Origin: Bacteroidia bacterium
Lineage (GTDB): Bacteria > Bacteroidota > Bacteroidia > Bacteroidales > Azobacteroidaceae
Direction of reading: 5' to 3'
Assembly: GCA_026000155.1 (NCBI GenBank)
Contig: BNYG01000015.1
Location: forward strand, 1-51,344
Length of the DNA stretch: 51,344 nt
Shown here piece after piece: positions 44,309-51,344 of this stretch (positions are counted from its first letter, which is position 1; each line of letters starts with the position of its first letter). Both the position numbers and the translations under genes were made by a program. The notes below the pieces were generated by a model that ran no database searches, was not told the origin of the DNA, and worked only from the letters and a program-made list of their open reading frames with translations.

Positions 44309-44362
44309 TTACAAATCTGTTCCCATCAGGGGTAACGATTTTTTTACCCGGGATTCTGTCAT
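44309..44362 (-). pseudogene. 17-codon 5' remnant of the flippase gene
   Basis: The minus strand from ATG 44362 reads MTESRVKKSLPLMGTDL and stops. The first ten codons equal the start of the flippase at 38661 except for one silent base. The ATG overlaps the AlbA_2 stop as ATGA, the usual arrangement in this operon. Confidence 0.85.
44332..44362. repeat. 31-bp direct repeat, copy 2
   Basis: 30 of 31 bases match 38631-38661. It marks the upstream boundary of the ABC export module. Confidence 0.9.
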
Positions 44363-45726
44363 ACTTTCCAATATCCTCCCTTATCCGATCCAACACGTTC
44401 CAATAAACCTTTTGCTTTGAGCTTGGAAAGGTTGGCTTTTACATTTCTCAAATTAATACCAACAATATCTACTAATTCTTCAGCAGTTATCAATTTATTT
44501 TCCGAAATTTCCTCCAATATTTTCTTTTGATTGTTGGATAGCATTTCTTTTTCAGTGTCTTTTTCAGTGTCTTTTTCAGTGTCTTTTTCAGTGTCTTTTT
44601 TTACGATATTTTCTACTATTGAAAATACCGTTATTCTAAAACCATGCTGAAAATTCTCAAAAACAGGATTGGGAGAACCGTAGTCTTTAAAAAAATTCAT
44701 AATCCGCTTAATGCCGGAACCATACCGTTCGATCCAATCAATTTCTTTAAATACTTTGGCAATGAGTTTGTTACGACAATCCGACACATACTTGCCTTCG
44801 ATTAAATCATTTACAGATATTTCACTCGGCAATTTTCCGGGATTAAAAAACTCAATTCTATTTGGAAAAATTTTTACGGAAGAATTACCGCGATGCGTAT
44901 AATCTCTATGAACAACCATATTCATCACAATTTCACGAAGAGCGTCTAATGGGTAATCCCATCGCTCTTCCCTGGCCGGATTAGCCGTAATAATGTATTC
45001 CTTACTGATATGTTTGCGTATAAACGCCAATACTTCTTCTACTTCGGTTACTAAATCAGTAGATATAGTTAGACCGTCTTTGATGGTGATTTCATTCTGA
45101 AAATGTCCCAACTCAATATCGGAAACAATTGATTCGTTACGCATCAACAGTAAAAATCCCGCATTAGTTAACTGACCCTCTCTGACTAATTCCATTTTCG
45201 TCAAAAACTCGAATACGTCTTTCTCGAGTGGAATTTTCCTGTTTCTATTCGATAATGCAATTAATTGCAACACCTTTTCTTCCGAAATATCCAAAACACT
45301 GTGATTGGGGTCGAAAGAATAGTCCCAACTACTATTAAATGTTTTGAGATGAAGATTGAGTATTTCATTTAGATTTAATAGGTGATTGGCATTCCCTATT
45401 CGCTTATAATATTTCCCTTTCACCGAAACCGGCTTAATCGGAAATTCCGAGATAGAGAAAATCACCACTTTTTTGCTATCAATCGTAAATTCTTCAACAT
45501 CGGGAATTAGAGACGGTTCTGTTTTGCTTTTTATTTCATTTATCCATTGTGGAATAGTTTCTTTATTGAGTGTCACACCAACTATTTTCGCGGTATCACT
45601 CACTCCAAGATAGACAAAGCCACCCTTGCTGTTGGCAAAAGCAACCAGTGTTTCAACCGTATCCGAATTGAACGCAGATTTAAACTCTACGGTTTCAGAT
45701 TCGTTTTTTGGGATTATTTCTTTCAT
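44359..45726 (-). CDS. AlbA_2-domain ATP-binding regulator-like protein with winged helix
   Basis: 455 residues. The N-terminus (about 8-125) is an AlbA_2 domain (ESETVEFKSAFNSDTVETLV, GGFVYLGVSD). The middle matches the GHKL/HATPase_c_4 segment (REIVMNMVVHRDYTHRG, IERYGSGIKRIM). Then comes a KDTE repeat (KDTEKDTEKDTEKDTEKE, about 373-390) and a C-terminal winged helix (LITAEELVDIVGINLRNVKA). The family is usually annotated as transcriptional regulator or DNA-binding; its real function is unsettled. It overlaps the oxidoreductase gene by four bases and the flippase remnant by four, so it is a long-standing member of this operon rather than a loose insertion. Confidence 0.85.
   Translation of the reverse strand: MKEIIPKNESETVEFKSAFNSDTVETLVAFANSKGGFVYLGVSDTAKIVGVTLNKETIPQWINEIKSKTEPSLIPDVEEFTIDSKKVVIFSISEFPIKPVSVKGKYYKRIGNANHLLNLNEILNLHLKTFNSSWDYSFDPNHSVLDISEEKVLQLIALSNRNRKIPLEKDVFEFLTKMELVREGQLTNAGFLLLMRNESIVSDIELGHFQNEITIKDGLTISTDLVTEVEEVLAFIRKHISKEYIITANPAREERWDYPLDALREIVMNMVVHRDYTHRGNSSVKIFPNRIEFFNPGKLPSEISVNDLIEGKYVSDCRNKLIAKVFKEIDWIERYGSGIKRIMNFFKDYGSPNPVFENFQHGFRITVFSIVENIVKKDTEKDTEKDTEKDTEKEMLSNNQKKILEEISENKLITAEELVDIVGINLRNVKANLSKLKAKGLLERVGSDKGGYWKV
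44548..44601. repeat. 12-bp tandem repeat in the AlbA_2 gene
   Basis: About four copies of TTTTTCAGTGTC (minus strand: GACACTGAAAAA) encode the KDTE repeats. The unit is a multiple of three, so copy-number changes alter linker length but not frame. Boundaries are approximate. Confidence 0.85.
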
Positions 45727-46739
45727 TGTTTCTTGGAATCATATATCCGTTCAATAATATCCACCACCTTATACCCCTCCTGCGCATTGGTAGTAATCTC
45801 CTCCCCTTCTTTATTCTTCAGCACATTCACCACATTATCAATCACATAATGATGATTCTGTGCCGAACCTTTATATGCCCCGTAATCATTTCCGGGATTC
45901 GTAGGCGCTAATTCCGGCATTTCGTAATCTTTCACGTGGCAATATTCCACTTCATTCATGTATTGCCCGCCGATTTTAATCGTGCCCTTTTCGCCGATAA
46001 TCGTGACCGAACTTTCAAAATTCTTGTCGTAAACGGAAGTCGAATAATTAAACATCCCCATTCCGCCCTTGACAAATTGAAAGGAAACGACCCCAGAATC
46101 TTCAAAATCCGTTGATGTCTGATGATTAAAATCGGAAAATCGTGCTTGGATGTCTGTTATATCGCCAAATAACCAATACATCAAATCAATGAAATGGGAA
46201 AATTGGGTAAACAATGTTCCTCCATCCAAGGCTTTATCGCCATGCCAACCGCCCGGTTTATAATACCGCTCATCGCGATTCCAATAACAATTCACCTGTA
46301 CCATAAACAATTTTCCCAAGCAATTTGTTTCGATCACTTCTTTTATCCAAACACTCGGAGGAGAATACCGGTTCTGCATGACACAAAAAACTTTCCTGTC
46401 GTATTTTTCGGCCGTCGCTAAAATTTGCTTTGCATCAACGGTATTCAAGGCCATCGGTTTTTCAATCACAACATGATGTCCGGTTTCCAAACCACGAATG
46501 GCCATTTCGGCGTGCAATCCGTTGGGCGTGCATATATTTAATACATCAAATTCAATACCGGACGCCAACATTTCATCCAAATTGCAAAACACCGGTACGG
46601 GCGTATCGCATACGCCCTCTTCAATATCACAAACCGCCATCAATTCCGCTTCCGGATTGCGTTGGATCATCTCTATATGACGCTTCCCGATATGTCCGCA
46701 ACCCACTACTGCAAACCGGATTTTGTTATCGGTTGCCAT
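45723..46739 (-). CDS. Gfo/Idh/MocA-family oxidoreductase
   Basis: A 338-residue NAD(P)-dependent sugar dehydrogenase. The Rossmann motif is AVVGCGHIGKRHIEMI (9-24), with the family signature HVVIEKPMALNTVDAKQIL near 90-110 and CYWNRDERYY/GGWHGDKALDGGTL in the substrate domain. Relatives act on UDP- or dTDP-sugars in polysaccharide pathways (WlbA-like), so it probably oxidises or reduces a nucleotide sugar here. Residues 41-47 come from a short palindrome (46599-46617). It overlaps rfbB by 14 bases. Confidence 0.9.
   Translation of the reverse strand: MATDNKIRFAVVGCGHIGKRHIEMIQRNPEAELMAVCDIEEGVCDTPVPVFCNLDEMLASGIEFDVLNICTPNGLHAEMAIRGLETGHHVVIEKPMALNTVDAKQILATAEKYDRKVFCVMQNRYSPPSVWIKEVIETNCLGKLFMVQVNCYWNRDERYYKPGGWHGDKALDGGTLFTQFSHFIDLMYWLFGDITDIQARFSDFNHQTSTDFEDSGVVSFQFVKGGMGMFNYSTSVYDKNFESSVTIIGEKGTIKIGGQYMNEVEYCHVKDYEMPELAPTNPGNDYGAYKGSAQNHHYVIDNVVNVLKNKEGEEITTNAQEGYKVVDIIERIYDSKKQ
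46599..46617. repeat. 19-bp palindrome inside the oxidoreductase gene (family B core)
   Basis: GGGCGTAT-CGC-ATACGCCC. The 8-base arms are the same as the core arms of the 34-bp palindrome at 23027-23060. Confidence 0.65.
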
Positions 46740-47862
46740 ACATTTCTTGATAGTATTTCTGGTAGTCGCCCGATGTCACTTCTTCCACCCAATCCTGATT
46801 CTCCAAGTACCAACGAATGGTTTTTACAATTCCGTCTTCAAATTTTGTTTCCGGATACCAACCCAGTTCGGTCGTAATTTTATTTGGATCAATCGCGTAG
46901 CGTTGGTCATGTCCCAAACGGTCTTTCACATACGTAATCAAATCATCATTAATCCATTGTAGAGACAAGGCATGCCTTGTCTCTACGGCGGCCGGATGCA
47001 ACGCTTTGCGATATTCCGGATTTTCTTCCAACAACTGACGAATAGTCGAAATCGTCAATTTTACGATCTCCAAATTTGTTTTTTCGTTGTGTCCGCCCAC
47101 ATTGTAAACCTCTCCTACCTTGCCTTTTAACAGAACGGTATCAATCGCTTTACAATGGTCTTCCACATACAACCAATCCCGGACATTACTACCATCGCCA
47201 TACACAGGCAGTTGTTTTCCTTCCAGAATATTTTTAATAATCAGCGGAATTAATTTTTCAGGAAAATGATACGGCCCGTAATTATTGGAACAACGGGTGA
47301 TATTGATCGGCATCTTATAGGTTTCCCCATAAGCCTTGACAATCAGATCCGCTCCGGTTTTGGAAGCGCTGTAAGGACTTCTCGGATCCAAAGGAGTAGT
47401 TTCCATAAAATATCCGGTTTCGCCCAGACTGCCATACACCTCATCGGTAGAAACTTGCAAATATTTAACACCTTCTTTATAAGTCGGATATCCATTTTCA
47501 TCTTTTCCGGTTGACCAATGCTTTTTGGCCACATCCAATAAATTCTGGGTTCCCAAAATATTGGTTTCTAAGAAGAGTTGCGGATCTTCAATGCTTCGGT
47601 CCACATGACTTTCTGCGGCAAAATTCACAACAAATTGTACAGGATATTTATCAAAGATTTCATTTACAACCGTTTGATCTTTGATATTTCCTTTGACAAA
47701 AATCAAACGCAGGTCGTTCAAATCTTCTTTAATCGTACCCAAATTACCAGCATACGTTAAATCATCCAACACAATTATTTGAATGTCTTGGTGTTTTTTC
47801 AACAAGTATTTTACAAAATTGGCTCCAATAAATCCGGCGCCACCGGTTACTAAATATGTCAT
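46726..47862 (-). CDS. rfbB: dTDP-glucose 4,6-dehydratase, with in-frame palindrome
   Basis: A 378-residue short-chain dehydrogenase-like enzyme converting dTDP-glucose to dTDP-4-keto-6-deoxyglucose. The NAD motif is VTGGAGFIGANF (5-16), the catalytic TDE is at 139-141 and YSASK at 164-168. The C-terminal YVKDRLGHDQRYAIDPNK is the usual RmlB signature. Just before it, residues 293-302 (ETRHALSLQ region) are encoded by a perfect 28-bp palindrome (46959-46986), making this protein slightly longer than usual. Bases 47403-47511 recur exactly, inverted, at the right edge of the window. Confidence 0.96.
   Translation of the reverse strand: MTYLVTGGAGFIGANFVKYLLKKHQDIQIIVLDDLTYAGNLGTIKEDLNDLRLIFVKGNIKDQTVVNEIFDKYPVQFVVNFAAESHVDRSIEDPQLFLETNILGTQNLLDVAKKHWSTGKDENGYPTYKEGVKYLQVSTDEVYGSLGETGYFMETTPLDPRSPYSASKTGADLIVKAYGETYKMPINITRCSNNYGPYHFPEKLIPLIIKNILEGKQLPVYGDGSNVRDWLYVEDHCKAIDTVLLKGKVGEVYNVGGHNEKTNLEIVKLTISTIRQLLEENPEYRKALHPAAVETRHALSLQWINDDLITYVKDRLGHDQRYAIDPNKITTELGWYPETKFEDGIVKTIRWYLENQDWVEEVTSGDYQKYYQEMYGNR
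46959..46986. repeat. perfect 28-bp palindrome inside rfbB (family C)
   Basis: Each half is GTAGAGACAAGGCA or its exact reverse complement, with no loop. It is translated in frame in RfbB. Confidence 0.85.
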
Positions 47863-47880
47863 ATCAATTAGAAATTAGTT

Positions 47881-47968
47881 GTCATTGCGGGCTTGACCCG
47901 CAATCTCCTGAAAAACGTTAAGCACTATTAACGAACATCATGGGATTGCGGGTCAAGCCCGCAATGAC
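47881..47968. repeat. 88-bp inverted-repeat element (family A, two arms)
   Basis: The arms at 47881-47906 and about 47943-47968 match those of the 4878-4990 element. The inner sequence next to the right arm (AACGAACATCATGGG) resembles the inner flank of that element's left arm (CCCATGATGTCCGTT) in reverse. It fills most of the gap between rfbA and rfbB. Confidence 0.85.
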
Positions 47969-47978
47969 AGATTTTACA

Positions 47979-48839
47979 TTAAACAAGGCTCAACAAATAT
48001 TGTCCATATTCTGTTTTTTCCATTGCTTTGCCTAATTTTTGCAATTGAGCATTATCAATCCAGCCATTACGCCAGGCAATTTCTTCGATACAGGAAACAT
48101 AGAAACCTTGTCTTTTTTGAATGGTTTCCACAAAATTGGAAGCTTCCAACAGGCTGTCGCAATTGCCGGTATCCAACCAGGCAAAACCGCGTCCGAACAG
48201 CGTAACATTCAATTTTCCTTCTTCCAGATAAACCCGGTTCAAATCGGTGATTTCATATTCTCCTCTTGCCGAAGGTTTTAATGCTTTTGCCCTTGCCACC
48301 ACCGAATTATCGTAGAAATACAATCCGGGAACAGCATAAGGAGATTTCGGATGTTCCGGTTTTTCTTCAATCGACAAAACTTTTCCCGTTTCGTCAAAAT
48401 CCACGACTCCGTAAGCTTTCGGGTCTTTGACGTAATAACCGAAAACACAAGCGCCGTCGGTATAGGACTGGGCTTCCCGCAACATTTTGGAAAATCCTTG
48501 CCCGTAAAAAATATTATCCCCCAATATTAAACAAACCGGATCATTACCGATAAATTTTTCACCCAAAACAAAAGCCTGCGCCAAACCGTTCGGAACTTGC
48601 TGAATAATATATTCAAATTTCATTCCCAACTCTTCTCCGGAGCCTAATAATTGTTGAAACATCGGCAAATCGCGAGGCGTGGAAATGATCAACACTTCCC
48701 TGATTCCGGCTAACATCAAGGTAGATAAAGGATAATAAATCATCGGTTTATCATAGACCGGCATAATCTGTTTGGAAATGGATTTGGATAAGGGAAAAAG
48801 GCGGGTCGCGCTTCCTCCTGCTAAAATAATTCCTTTCAT
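47979..48839 (-). CDS. rfbA: glucose-1-phosphate thymidylyltransferase
   Basis: A 286-residue RmlA making dTDP-glucose from dTTP and glucose-1-phosphate. The nucleotidyltransferase signature [20 protein letters not shown] is at 8-27, with [13 protein letters not shown] next. [13 protein letters not shown] holds the metal-binding Asp. [20 protein letters not shown] and [17 protein letters not shown] complete the active site. Length is standard. It overlaps rfbC by four bases, and a two-armed palindromic element follows before rfbB. Confidence 0.97.
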   Translation of the reverse strand: MKGIILAGGSATRLFPLSKSISKQIMPVYDKPMIYYPLSTLMLAGIREVLIISTPRDLPMFQQLLGSGEELGMKFEYIIQQVPNGLAQAFVLGEKFIGNDPVCLILGDNIFYGQGFSKMLREAQSYTDGACVFGYYVKDPKAYGVVDFDETGKVLSIEEKPEHPKSPYAVPGLYFYDNSVVARAKALKPSARGEYEITDLNRVYLEEGKLNVTLFGRGFAWLDTGNCDSLLEASNFVETIQKRQGFYVSCIEEIAWRNGWIDNAQLQKLGKAMEKTEYGQYLLSLV

Positions 48840-49378
48840 ACGTGTATTTCTTTTAAAAATTTACCTGATTTATCTTTTTCAGACAATAGCAATTGCGAGG
48901 CATCTAATGGCCAGGGAATATTCAAATCCGGATCTAAACAATTGATAGTCCTTTCTGTAGAAGGAGAATAACGATTATCTACTTTATAAGTAAAAACAGC
49001 CGTTTCGCTCAACACCAAAAATCCGTGGGCAAATCCACGGGAAATAAAAAATTGCTTTTTATTTTCTGCCGTTAATTCGACCATCTTATATTGCCCGAAA
49101 GTAGGGGAATTTTTCCGTATATCGACAGCCACATCCAAAACGCTGCCTTCGATTACCCGCACCAATTTAGCCTGAGACGTTTCACCCTCCTGGTAATGCA
49201 ATCCTCTCAGAACGCCAAAGGAAGATTTAGATTCATTATCCTGAATAAAATCAATTTTCCCAATGTGTTGATCAAACACCTCTTTTTTATATACTTCCAT
49301 GAAATAGCCCCGTGCATCTTCAAACACTTTGGGTTCAATAATCCACAAGCCTTTAATTTCAGTCTCAATAAAATTCAT
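48836..49378 (-). CDS. rfbC: dTDP-4-dehydrorhamnose 3,5-epimerase
   Basis: A 180-residue cupin epimerase. Motifs are [40 protein letters not shown] (with the catalytic-region His), [20 protein letters not shown] and [20 protein letters not shown]. First gene of the 27-kb minus-strand operon, downstream of a candidate promoter. With rfbA and rfbB it covers three of the four dTDP-rhamnose steps; rfbD is not in the window. Confidence 0.96.
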   Translation of the reverse strand: MNFIETEIKGLWIIEPKVFEDARGYFMEVYKKEVFDQHIGKIDFIQDNESKSSFGVLRGLHYQEGETSQAKLVRVIEGSVLDVAVDIRKNSPTFGQYKMVELTAENKKQFFISRGFAHGFLVLSETAVFTYKVDNRYSPSTERTINCLDPDLNIPWPLDASQLLLSEKDKSGKFLKEIHV

Positions 49379-49416
49379 TTTTTATTCTTTTTACAAAATA
49401 GTTCATTAATAAACCA

Positions 49417-49424
49417 CAAAAGTA
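49417..49424 (-). promoter_or_regulatory. candidate -7 element of the polysaccharide operon
   Basis: The minus strand reads TACTTTTG, matching TAnnTTTG, 38 bases before the rfbC start. A TTTG at -33 is not obvious. Confidence 0.45.
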
Positions 49425-49462
49425 ATACTTTCATTTGTAGAAATGAAAAAATAAATTAAATG

Positions 49463-49494
49463 TTTGGTTAAATGAAATAAAAATAGTTACTTTG
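49463..49494 (+). promoter_or_regulatory. promoter for tRNA-Cys
   Basis: TTTG at 49463-49466, then a 21-base spacer and TACTTTG at 49488-49494, one base shorter than the consensus. It ends 17 bases before the tRNA. Confidence 0.5.
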
Positions 49495-49511
49495 CACTCG
49501 AAAAACAAAAA

Positions 49512-49582
49512 GGTACCTTGGCCGAGTGGCTAGGCAACGGTCTGCAAAACCGTGTACGGCAGTTCGAATCTGCCAGGTACCT
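49512..49582 (+). tRNA. tRNA-Cys (anticodon GCA)
   Basis: A 71-base cloverleaf. The acceptor stem is GGTACCT/AGGTACC with discriminator T, the D-arm GGCCGAGTGGCTAGGC, the anticodon arm ACGGT-CTGCAAA-ACCGT with GCA, and the T-arm GGCAGTTCGAATCTGCC. CCA is not encoded. Confidence 0.97.
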
Positions 49583-49593
49583 CTCTAAGGTAT

Positions 49594-49622
49594 AAGCCGA
49601 TAGATTAGAAGTCTATCGGCTT
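49594..49622 (+). terminator. hairpin terminator after tRNA-Cys
   Basis: The arms AAGCCGATAGAT and GTCTATCGGCTT pair at 11 of 12 positions around a short loop, 12 bases after the tRNA. The following T-run is short. Confidence 0.7.
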
Positions 49623-49894
49623 TCGCTATTTATATGGTTTTCAGTAAATTGTTATGCCTGCATCTAAATAGGAAAAATAAAAAATTGCAGACCGATTGTA
49701 AATTATAAGTAAAAAACGACTTAAAAAAAGACCAGTGATGATGACGATAAAAGTGTATTTTAGAAGCTCTACTAAAAAAATCTGAAATACCTTATCAAAA
49801 ATCAGTTAAAAAAAGTACAACCGTGCAGTTAAGATTATTTAACTATTCAAGCGGAAATAGAACGAAAACAATACAAAGTTAGCATTAAAAATTA

Positions 49895-49917
49895 AAAGCC
49901 CCGAATTTCCGGGCTTT
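49895..49917 (-). terminator. intrinsic terminator of the DUF5053 gene
   Basis: On the minus strand AAAGCCCGG pairs with CGGGGCTTT around an AT loop and runs into TTAATTTTTAAT. It lies 30 bases after the gene's stop codon. Confidence 0.75.
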
Positions 49918-49946
49918 CGTACAGCAGTTGTCAAACGAGTTCTTTT

Positions 49947-50357
49947 TCAGAATTGTACTGTACTTAATTGTTTAGCTATATCGCTGATTGCGAAATTGAG
50001 CGTTTTAATGTCGTCCGAAGAAAATTTAGCCGTTTTTCCATTAACACGATTTCCATTCATTCGCTGGTAAAACCAGTTTGGACTTTTTTTGAAGTATGTT
50101 TTTGTCAAATGAGAGATAGAAATAACAGGGAGCACCGGCTCCAGTTTTTTTCTAACATTGACTATTTCTTGGATTTCTACTGCTTCCTTATGTATGAAAA
50201 CGAAATCTTCATCAATAGCATCGAATACCTTTTTTTTATCATTTTCCGACAAAGAATCCAAAAAAGCATCTGTTTCTTGTTCAATGGCAGGACGGTCGGC
50301 ATCGGCAGCTTTTTTCCATTGTTCCTTTAATTCTAAAAATTTAATTTTTGCATCCAT
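49947..50357 (-). CDS. DUF5053-type protein of unknown function
   Basis: 136 residues from ATG 50357 (MDAKIKFLELKEQWKKAADA). The open frame extends 66 codons further upstream, but that part overlaps another ORF and has no family features. I recognise the pattern of Bacteroides DUF5053 proteins: a helical N-terminal half (IEQETDAFLDSLSENDKKKV), then HLTKTYFKKSPNWFYQRMNG and a C-terminal helix pair. The SPNWFYQRMNG segment looks like a small DNA-binding-type helix-turn-helix, but function is unknown. Members are common in accessory regions. A terminator follows. Confidence 0.72.
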   Translation of the reverse strand: MDAKIKFLELKEQWKKAADADRPAIEQETDAFLDSLSENDKKKVFDAIDEDFVFIHKEAVEIQEIVNVRKKLEPVLPVISISHLTKTYFKKSPNWFYQRMNGNRVNGKTAKFSSDDIKTLNFAISDIAKQLSTVQF

Positions 50358-50436
50358 ATCCTTGTTTTTTTTAAGTTGATTTAATACAGAAAAGAACTGC
50401 CGCCAATCGACGGCGGTCTCTTCTTTCCGTTGAATA

Positions 50437-50601
50437 CTAATCCTGCAACCACCTAATTTCATTGATAAGTAATTGAATGTTACCATCCAACGCCGATTTA
50501 CTATAGCCATGTCCAATAAGGTGGCGATAATTTCGGAGGTAGTAGTTGAGATCATCTATCAAACCATCTACTCGAGCTTTTAGCTCATCGTCATCAATCA
50601 T
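50437..50601 (-). CDS. small 54-residue protein, unknown
   Basis: A minus-strand frame from ATG 50601 (MIDDDELKARVDGLIDDLN) to TAG 50437. It is mostly helical and ends INEIRWLQD. It is not recognised. It lies 79 bases upstream of the DUF5053 start on the same strand, so the two may form an operon. Its reading is more protein-like than the longer overlapping frame, but support is limited. Confidence 0.45.
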   Translation of the reverse strand: MIDDDELKARVDGLIDDLNYYLRNYRHLIGHGYSKSALDGNIQLLINEIRWLQD

Positions 50602-51059
50602 TTAAAGAGCTCTTGTCTTAATGACAATGCAAAAATAATAAGAATATTCTTATTGTCCGAATAAAAAAGCAATTATTTTTAAGAAATCTCAAAATTTAAC
50701 ACTTGGAAGCAAAGTGCAAAAACCGACATAAACTGCCCCGGTAAAGTTAATAGTCTAAGAAGTTCAAAGTTGTTGTTTTTATTTTTAATAAAATTTTTAT
50801 AGACAAGACAATTTGTCTATTTCTTACTAATAATCGAGAACGACTAATGACTAAAGTCTTTTTGATATGTTTAAAAACATATATTTTGTAGCATATTATT
50901 ATTCAGGTAAATAAAAATTCATTTTCTGCCTTTTATGAATTTTTTTTGTTGTATTATTCAAAAATACAGATATTGGATTATCTACCTAAGCCCCTAAATT
51001 TTCCAATAGCGACAAAATTTTTATCAGAAAAAAGATTAAAATACCTTGCTTAATTTTCA
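50602..51059. other. 458-base AT-rich intergenic stretch
   Basis: No ORF or RNA could be supported. A small inverted repeat (ATAGACAA at 50799-50806, TTGTCTAT at 50813-50820) is the only structure noticed. It lies between the divergently transcribed DUF5053 region and the PIN-domain fragment, so it should hold their promoters. Confidence 0.5.
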
Positions 51060-51344
51060 ATGAAAAATCGTAACTTTGACATCTCGAAACCGCGATTATA
51101 TTTTGATACTTCGGTTTTTGGCGGAGTTTATGACGAAGAATTTGAGGAAATTTCAACGATACTTTTTGAAAAAGTTAAGTTGGGGCAAATTATTTGTGTC
51201 TATTCCAATTTGTCTGTTGCCGAATTAAAAAATGCACCGGAAAAGATGAAAATGGATATCCGACTTATAAAGAAGGTGTTAAATATTTGCAAGTTTCTAC
51301 CGATGAGGTGTATGGCAGTCTGGGCGAAACCGGATATTTTATGG
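51060..51344 (+). pseudogene. PIN-domain (VapC-like) protein, 5' part, joined to an rfbB copy
   Basis: From ATG 51060 the frame reads MKNRNFDISKPRLYFDTSVF. The segment PRLYFDTSVFGGVYDEEF has the first catalytic Asp of PIN ribonucleases, and SNLSVAELKNAPEK supplies a conserved Glu. From 51236 the sequence becomes an exact copy of rfbB bases 47403-47511 (inverted), read here in a different frame, so the C-terminal half of the PIN domain is lost. The frame is still open at the window edge. Either a real rearrangement or an assembly join. Confidence 0.7.
51236..51344. repeat. exact 109-bp inverted copy of an rfbB segment
   Basis: Every base equals the reverse complement of 47403-47511, beginning ACCGGAAAAGATGAAAATGG. 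It runs to the last base of the window. Confidence 0.95.

Larger units (their letters stand above)
49583..49946. other. 364-base intergenic stretch
   Basis: It holds two terminator-like hairpins (listed separately) and about 250 bases of AT-rich sequence between them with no convincing ORF or RNA. It lies between tRNA-Cys and the DUF5053 gene. Confidence 0.5.

Noticed and set aside
44548..44601. Tandem repeat as a CRISPR array
   Set aside because: The units are 12 bp, have no spacers, and encode a KDTE linker in an intact gene.

Overview
The window looks like a chromosomal segment of a Bacteroidales bacterium. Several features point this way: BspA-type leucine-rich repeats with a type IX secretion C-terminal domain, a hybrid two-component system, a fused SecDF, a heterodimeric methylmalonyl-CoA mutase, a DUF5053 protein, and promoters of the Bacteroidetes form TTTG-N20-TAnnTTTG. 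The lineage is inferred from gene content only. The last 109 bases repeat an internal stretch exactly, so the right edge may be a contig end.

Layout. Positions 1-23000 are mostly core genes: a secreted BspA-like protein (190-2610), MutB and MutA (2694-6910, minus), a membrane-anchored unknown (7071-7829), RpoN (7919-9370, minus), a hybrid histidine kinase/AraC regulator (9420-13400, minus), an acyl-CoA synthetase (13500-15308), a ParE-type toxin-antitoxin pair (15313-15868), a TlpA-like thioredoxin with an orphan sorting domain, tRNA-Lys, SecDF, and a DUF362/polyferredoxin pair (19938-22514).

Positions 22497-49378 form one minus-strand surface-polysaccharide locus of about 27 kb. Transcription starts at rfbC and runs through rfbA, rfbB, a Gfo/Idh/MocA oxidoreductase and an AlbA_2 regulator-like gene. 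It continues through an ABC export module (Wzm, Wzt, acetyltransferase, GT2, truncated GT4), an AAA_14 ATPase, a Wzx flippase, ten further complete glycosyltransferases, a Wzy/ligase-type protein and an MBOAT/SGNH acyl-transfer pair. Most genes overlap by 1-26 bases, so the cluster probably makes, acylates and exports one glycan. To the right lie tRNA-Cys, a DUF5053 gene with a 54-aa ORF upstream, and the start of a PIN-domain gene that runs into a copy of rfbB.

The most unusual material is of two kinds. (1) Several families of short palindromic elements occur between genes and in frame inside genes (mutA, the polyferredoxin, rfbB, a GT4, the oxidoreductase). (2) Two accessory modules, a two-gene unit of unknown function at 23670-24586 and the ABC export module at about 38.7-44.3 kb, are each bounded by direct repeats consisting of the first codons of the gene that follows the insert. 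Both repeats overlap the stop codon of the gene before the insert, which suggests insertion into an older, tightly packed operon.
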